From Chitinophagaceae bacterium (GTDB lineage: Bacteria > Bacteroidota > Bacteroidia > Chitinophagales > Chitinophagaceae): a stretch of DNA of 9,374 bases. The stretch covers positions 1 through 9,374 of the forward strand of contig CANFLJ010000045.1 of NCBI GenBank assembly GCA_947447815.1. Reading direction: 5' to 3'. A program made the position numbers and the translations under genes. Positions 6,122 through 9,374 of this stretch are shown here, in pieces (within the stretch, counting starts at the first letter, position 1; every line of letters starts with the position of its first letter). The notes beneath the pieces were generated by a model. That model was not told the DNA's origin and searched no databases. It saw only the letters and a list, made by a program, of their open reading frames with translations.

Positions 6122-6613
6122 ATGAAAAAGATTCTATTAATCATTTTTGCTTTTACATTAATTGCAGGGTTTATTTCCTGTAAAAACAATGATTTGAAAC
6201 CAAAGGATGCAATGAAATCGGCATTTGATACTGCTAATTTTACAACTGTGAAATGGATGGATTCTTCCAAAGACTTTGGTACAATCCAGAATGGAGAGAA
6301 GATAAAACTGGAATTTAAATGTACCAATACCGGCAATAAGAACCTGATTATCACCAGTGCAAGACCAGGTTGTGGTTGTACTATTGCTGACTATACCCAT
6401 AGTCCAATAGCGCCAGGACAGCAAGGAGTTGTTACCGCTTCTTTTAATAGTAAGAATTTCAGTGGTACTGTACACAAGAGTATCATTGTAAATACCAATA
6501 CAAAGAATGGCACTGAACACATCTTGTATTTTACTGGAAATATTAAAGGCGGTCCTGCTAATGATAAAGTGATGGTGCCACACAAAGAAGTTAGAGAAGA
6601 AAAACGTAATTAA
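6122..6613 (+). CDS. DUF1573 family lipoprotein
   Basis: A 163-residue protein of the DUF1573 family, whose function is not established. The N-terminus MKKILLIIFAFTLIAGFISC is a lipoprotein signal peptide with probable lipidated Cys20 (FISC, a slightly loose lipobox). A short linker is followed by an Ig-like beta domain (about 46-142) with the family hallmarks: WMDSSKDFGTIQNGEK (44-60), LEFKCTNTG (63-71), the GCGCT motif with Cys84 and Cys86 (83-87), and IAPGQQGVVTASF (96-108). A charged tail ends KEVREEKRN. It sits 12 nt after nusB and 19 nt before yajC, an arrangement I recall from other Bacteroidota. The neighbours suggest an envelope role near the secretion machinery, but that is inference. 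Confidence 0.85.
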   Translation: MKKILLIIFAFTLIAGFISCKNNDLKPKDAMKSAFDTANFTTVKWMDSSKDFGTIQNGEKIKLEFKCTNTGNKNLIITSARPGCGCTIADYTHSPIAPGQQGVVTASFNSKNFSGTVHKSIIVNTNTKNGTEHILYFTGNIKGGPANDKVMVPHKEVREEKRN

Positions 6614-6632
6614 TCATAATTAAACATCAAAT

Positions 6633-6974
6633 ATGAACACAGTAATTTTAATGGCAGGCGGCGGTTCACAACAAGGAGCAGGCGGCGGAATGCAACAGTT
6701 TTTTCTATTAGGTATGATCATGGTGGTTTTCTGGTTGTTTATGATCAGACCACAATCTAAGAAGGCTAAAGAACACAAGTTGTTTATCGATAACCTTCAA
6801 AAAGGAGACAAAATTGTTACTACGGCAGGAATACATGCTACTGTAAATAAGGTAAATGAAGATGGAACTTTGCAAATAGAAGTGAATCCTGGAAGTTATC
6901 TTAAACTAGAAAAGACTGCAATCAGTCAAGAGTGGACTGCTGCTATCAACAAACCAGCAACTGAAACTAAATAA
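6633..6974 (+). CDS. yajC: Preprotein translocase accessory subunit YajC
   Basis: YajC (113 residues) is a small inner-membrane protein that joins SecDF in the Sec translocase holocomplex. A Gly/Gln-rich N-terminus (9-21) is followed by one membrane helix (about 22-38, QFFLLGMIMVVFWLFMI), the family motif RPQSKKAKEHK (39-49) and the compact cytoplasmic domain LQKGDKIVTTAGIHATV (55-71) to LKLEKTAI (90-97). Length and motif order are normal. The first ATG is chosen; ATG at Met7 is an alternative but would shorten the typical N-terminus. It is the last gene of the nusB operon: 110 bp of non-coding DNA and a 19-bp hairpin follow. No secD/secF gene is adjacent. Confidence 0.94.
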   Translation: MNTVILMAGGGSQQGAGGGMQQFFLLGMIMVVFWLFMIRPQSKKAKEHKLFIDNLQKGDKIVTTAGIHATVNKVNEDGTLQIEVNPGSYLKLEKTAISQEWTAAINKPATETK

Positions 6975-7010
6975 GGATTTGTAACGAATACTATCGTGAG
7001 TTACATGAGC

Positions 7011-7024
7011 CCCGAAATCTCGGG
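7011..7024. other. Short GC hairpin and repeated ATCGTGA words in the yajC 3' region
   Basis: CCCGA and TCGGG pair around an AATC loop. ATCGTGA occurs three times nearby, at 6993-6999, 7035-7041 and 7042-7048, the last two in tandem. The 6975-7083 stretch has no convincing ORF, and I cannot assign a known RNA family. Confidence 0.3.
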
Positions 7025-7083
7025 ATTAGGAAATATCGTGAATCGTGATACATTCTTCCTTTTTATTAAGTTTTAATAATCTA

Positions 7084-7125
7084 ATAGAAAAAGAGCAATC
7101 AAGAATTTGATTGCTCTTTTTCTAT
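7084..7125. terminator. Bidirectional intrinsic terminator between yajC and mgtC
   Basis: A perfect 19-bp inverted repeat pairs 7084-7102 with 7107-7125 around a 4-nt loop (GAAT). The arms hold AGAAAAAGAGCAATC and its complement, so a run of T ends the structure on either strand. It can serve both the plus-strand nusB operon and the minus-strand gene pair. Confidence 0.9.
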
Positions 7126-7169
7126 ATCCCCCACTATTCAGTATTGTATTTCGTTAACCGAATTAAACC

Positions 7170-7205
7170 TTGAACTCTTTGAACTTATTGAACCTCTTAA
7201 ACATC
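7170..7205. repeat. Four-copy 9-bp tandem repeat, TTGAAC type, at the mgtC stop
   Basis: Four 9-bp units read TTGAACTCT, TTGAACTTA, TTGAACCTC, TTAAACATC. The last unit touches the first base of the mgtC stop codon (7205-7207, minus strand). TTGAAC is kept in three copies while the following three bases vary. Non-coding; function unknown. Confidence 0.7.
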
Positions 7206-7834
7206 TACACATCGTAGTTCACAATAGCGGGATTCTCCAACATCATTTTATTTAAAAGCTCATGCTTTTCTGTATTAACGGTGATGGTGTAAATCACTTT
7301 AATAGTATTGTTCTGTTTGGATAAGTTATTCCTTATATATTTTATGCCTTGCTTATCGAACTCTGCTTCGAGTTGGTGGTAATCATATTCATTCACATTA
7401 TAACTGATATTGTAAAGCCTAACTTGTTTTACACTATCAATATACTCTTCCACTTTTATAATGATTAGTAAAGTTGCCATTACAAATACCCAGACAATAA
7501 TTGCAATCTGGTAGAAGCCAAAGCCAAGTGCCATCCCAATTGCAGCAGCCATCCAGATAGTTGCTGCCGAGGTAATACCTCTTACATGAAGTCCTTCTTT
7601 AAATACTACACCAGCTCCCAGAAAACCTACACCCGATATTATATTTGCTGCAATTCTGTCGGGGTTATTGGTAAATGATTGGGATAAAATGGCGAACAGA
7701 CAGGAACCAACACAGATTAGAATCATGGTTCTAAAACCTGCGGGTTTACTTCTGAATTCTCTTTCTATACCCATCAAGCCACCAGCAGTAAATGCTCCTA
7801 AGATTCTAATAATATTTTCAGTATCTAAATGCAT
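7205..7834 (-). CDS. MgtC/SapB family membrane protein
   Basis: MgtC/SapB family inner-membrane protein, 209 residues. Hydrophobic helices lie at about 9-22, 35-54, 62-80, 87-106 and 108-127. Hallmark segments are GIEREFRSKPAGFRT (22-36), GVGFLGAGVVFK (68-79) and VRGITSAATIW (84-94). The C-terminal soluble part (about 136-209) looks like the ACT-like domain of full-length MgtC relatives. In enteric pathogens MgtC limits F1F0 ATP synthase activity and aids survival at low Mg2+; the role of relatives in free-living Bacteroidota is not settled, so I give no gene symbol and do not infer virulence. It follows the beta-CASP gene by 61 nt with no terminator-like hairpin between them, so co-transcription is likely. 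The mgtC-type leader seen in Salmonella is not recognisable here. Confidence 0.9.
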   Translation of the reverse strand: MHLDTENIIRILGAFTAGGLMGIEREFRSKPAGFRTMILICVGSCLFAILSQSFTNNPDRIAANIISGVGFLGAGVVFKEGLHVRGITSAATIWMAAAIGMALGFGFYQIAIIVWVFVMATLLIIIKVEEYIDSVKQVRLYNISYNVNEYDYHQLEAEFDKQGIKYIRNNLSKQNNTIKVIYTITVNTEKHELLNKMMLENPAIVNYDV

Positions 7835-7885
7835 ACTTTCAAAAGTTGTTGTAAGTAATAAGTTATTTAAAATCAGACTTTATTC

Positions 7886-7897
7886 AATTAGCTAATT
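7886..7897. repeat. Palindrome AATTAGCTAATT at the beta-CASP gene stop
   Basis: A perfect 12-bp palindrome. On the minus strand it overlaps the stop codon of the beta-CASP gene. The 12-mer TAATTAGCTAAT (minus strand, 7898-7887) is identical to plus-strand 531-542 at the xerD stop. It looks like a single unit of the 534-565 repeat type. Confidence 0.6.
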
Positions 7898-9299
7898 ATG
7901 AAAGCTTTACTTCAGAATGCTGTGCTGGAATCTGTACGTTCTTAAACCCTTTGTGCATCAATCTTTCCCTGAATTCCTGTTGAACTTCATACTCCCCATG
8001 AACGAGGAATAATGTTTTGATTTTATTTTTATCTTGACAGGAAAGGAACTGACATAGATCGTCGTAATCCCCATGCGCACTCATGCTTCTCATTACCCCA
8101 ACTTCTGCTTTTACTTTGTGTTCCTCGCCATAAATACGCACTTCTTTTGCACCGGAAGATAATTTGCCGCCAAGCGAATGTGGTTCACAATAACCCACTA
8201 TCAATATCGTGTTTCTATGGTCATCTATATTGTTAGCAATATGGTGTTTTATTCTACCTGCATCAGCCATACCACTTGCCGATATAATGATGCATGGATT
8301 ATGAATATCATTCAGTGCTTTACTTTCTTCCACACTCGCTGTAAACTTCAATCCTTGAAAATCGAATGGATCATCATCTACTTCAAATATCTTTCTGATT
8401 CTGTTGTTGAAATACTGCGGATAATGTTTTACTATTTCAGTAGCTTCAGCACTCAGCGGGCTATCCACATATACAGGCAAGTGAGGCATTCTTTTCTCCA
8501 GACCTAACTGATTAATATAATACAGCAATTCTTGTGTTCTACCCACACTAAACGAAGGGATTATCAGTTTGCCTTTTTTCTCTATGCAGGTTTTCATTAT
8601 CCAATCGTGCAAAGTATTCAAAGAACCTCTGACACGGTCGTGCAGTTTATTGCCATAGGTGCTTTCGAGTAACAAGTAATCTACTTGCGGAAAAGTATCA
8701 GGAGAGCGCAATATCACATCTCGGTACTGACCCACATCGCCACTAAATGCAAGGTGTGTAGTTATTTTATTCTCCATTATACGCATGTTTACCACGGCGC
8801 TGCCAATTATATGGCCAGCATCGGTAAACATTGCTTCGAAGCCATCGGTTACGGCAAACCATTTTCCGTATTCAACTGCCGATAAATGTTTTATAGCAGC
8901 CTTTGCATCTACTTCGTCGTATAAAGGTTCTACCGGTGGAAGTCCTTGTTTAGCTCTTCTTTTATTGATGAACTTGGTATCGTCACGCTGTATCACTGCG
9001 GAGTCTTCCATCAGTATTGCTGCAAGATCTTTTGTAGCAGGCGTACAGAAGATAGTTCCTTCAAATCCTTCTTTTACCAGTTTGGGTATCAATCCTGAAT
9101 GATCTATATGCGCATGGGAAAGAATCATGACATCGACTGTAGAAGCTTCAAATCCAAAGGATGAATTCAGGTTGTTTGTTTCTTTACCCATTCCCTGAAA
9201 TAAACCACAGTCTAATAGTATTTTTTTTCCATTGTTGAGTGTGATAAGGTGTTTAGAACCGGTGACAGTTTGTGCGGCACCGTGAAATGCAATTTTCAT
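7896..9299 (-). CDS. Beta-CASP metallo-beta-lactamase, RNA-processing exonuclease/endonuclease type
   Basis: Cytoplasmic protein of 467 residues in the CPSF/YSH1-like branch of metallo-beta-lactamase proteins that cut RNA. Zinc ligands are visible: HAHIDH (62-67), His163 (DAGHIIGS), Asp188 (FSGDVG) and C-terminal His434 (LVHGE). The beta-CASP motifs follow: ESTYGNKLHD (212-221), PSFSVGRTQELLYYI (248-262), DSPLSAEATE (279-288), ISASGMADAGRIKHH (339-353) and SAHGDYDDL (407-415). The final part (about 385-460) corresponds to the RNA-specificity (RMMBL) domain. All catalytic positions are present, so an active nuclease is expected; the substrate is unknown. RNase J is a less likely identity, since that family is longer and carries an extra C-terminal domain. 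It probably leads a two-gene unit with the MgtC-like gene. ATG start without a Shine-Dalgarno sequence. Confidence 0.92.
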   Translation of the reverse strand: MKIAFHGAAQTVTGSKHLITLNNGKKILLDCGLFQGMGKETNNLNSSFGFEASTVDVMILSHAHIDHSGLIPKLVKEGFEGTIFCTPATKDLAAILMEDSAVIQRDDTKFINKRRAKQGLPPVEPLYDEVDAKAAIKHLSAVEYGKWFAVTDGFEAMFTDAGHIIGSAVVNMRIMENKITTHLAFSGDVGQYRDVILRSPDTFPQVDYLLLESTYGNKLHDRVRGSLNTLHDWIMKTCIEKKGKLIIPSFSVGRTQELLYYINQLGLEKRMPHLPVYVDSPLSAEATEIVKHYPQYFNNRIRKIFEVDDDPFDFQGLKFTASVEESKALNDIHNPCIIISASGMADAGRIKHHIANNIDDHRNTILIVGYCEPHSLGGKLSSGAKEVRIYGEEHKVKAEVGVMRSMSAHGDYDDLCQFLSCQDKNKIKTLFLVHGEYEVQQEFRERLMHKGFKNVQIPAQHSEVKLS

Positions 9300-9319
9300 A
9301 TATGCAAAATATTAGACCA

Positions 9320-9349
9320 TAAAGGTAATAGTAAATATCAATTGATAAA
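9320..9349 (-). promoter_or_regulatory. Candidate promoter with internal palindrome upstream of the beta-CASP gene
   Basis: On the minus strand, TTTA (9349-9346) and TACCTTTA (9327-9320) each differ by one base from the -33 TTTG and -7 TAnnTTTG elements and are 18 nt apart. A perfect 12-bp palindrome, TATCAATTGATA (9336-9347), lies largely in the spacer and could be an operator. Only about 45 bp of upstream DNA is visible beyond it on this side. Confidence 0.3.
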
Positions 9350-9374
9350 GGATAATGAATAATTGAAGATTTGC

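Noticed and set aside
6158..6583. 141-codon minus-strand ORF opposite the DUF1573 gene
   Set aside because: Fully antisense to a gene with a lipobox and domain hallmarks; its own translation has no coherent motifs.
8178..9102. Plus-strand ORFs inside the beta-CASP gene
   Set aside because: Antisense shadows of a gene with all catalytic motifs intact.

Overview
The window is a stretch of ordinary chromosome from a member of the Bacteroidota, most likely the Chitinophagia/Sphingobacteriia side (order-level placement is inference). The grounds are AT-rich DNA, start codons mostly without Shine-Dalgarno sequences, -7 boxes resembling the Bacteroidota TAnnTTTG consensus, a roughly 300-residue NusB, an F0 subunit a that begins with a secretion-type signal peptide, and a nusB/DUF1573/yajC gene order that I recall as common in this phylum.

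Layout. Positions 1-537 (+) hold the catalytic C-terminal part of a XerD-type tyrosine recombinase whose start lies outside the window. A strong bidirectional terminator (602-641) separates it from the convergent ATP synthase cluster on the minus strand, read from 4936 down to 665 as atpB-atpE-atpF-atpH-atpA. The cluster ends after atpA: the gamma, beta and epsilon subunit genes are not in the window. A 246-bp divergent regulatory region lies between atpB and the plus-strand group nusB, DUF1573 lipoprotein, yajC (5183-6974), which closes with a 19-bp hairpin terminator (7084-7125). That terminator faces a minus-strand pair read from 9299 down to 7205: a beta-CASP metallo-beta-lactamase RNase-like protein followed by an MgtC/SapB membrane protein.

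Functionally the window covers proton-driven ATP synthesis (H+ type by its c-subunit residues), transcription and ribosomal-RNA processing support (NusB), Sec-translocase accessory function (YajC), probable RNA processing (beta-CASP protein) and chromosome dimer resolution (XerD).

I see no new multi-gene system here. The less explained signals are non-coding. Two 32-bp arrays of four octamers share the pattern TTNGNTAA, one at the xerD stop codon and one just upstream of the atpF start, and an identical 12-mer sits at the stop codons of xerD and the beta-CASP gene. A 9-bp array runs up to the mgtC stop codon. The atpE-atpF spacer is unusually long and carries two perfect hairpins. A 25-nt imperfect palindrome lies between atpB and nusB. 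The atpB start is best moved to the ATG at 4936.
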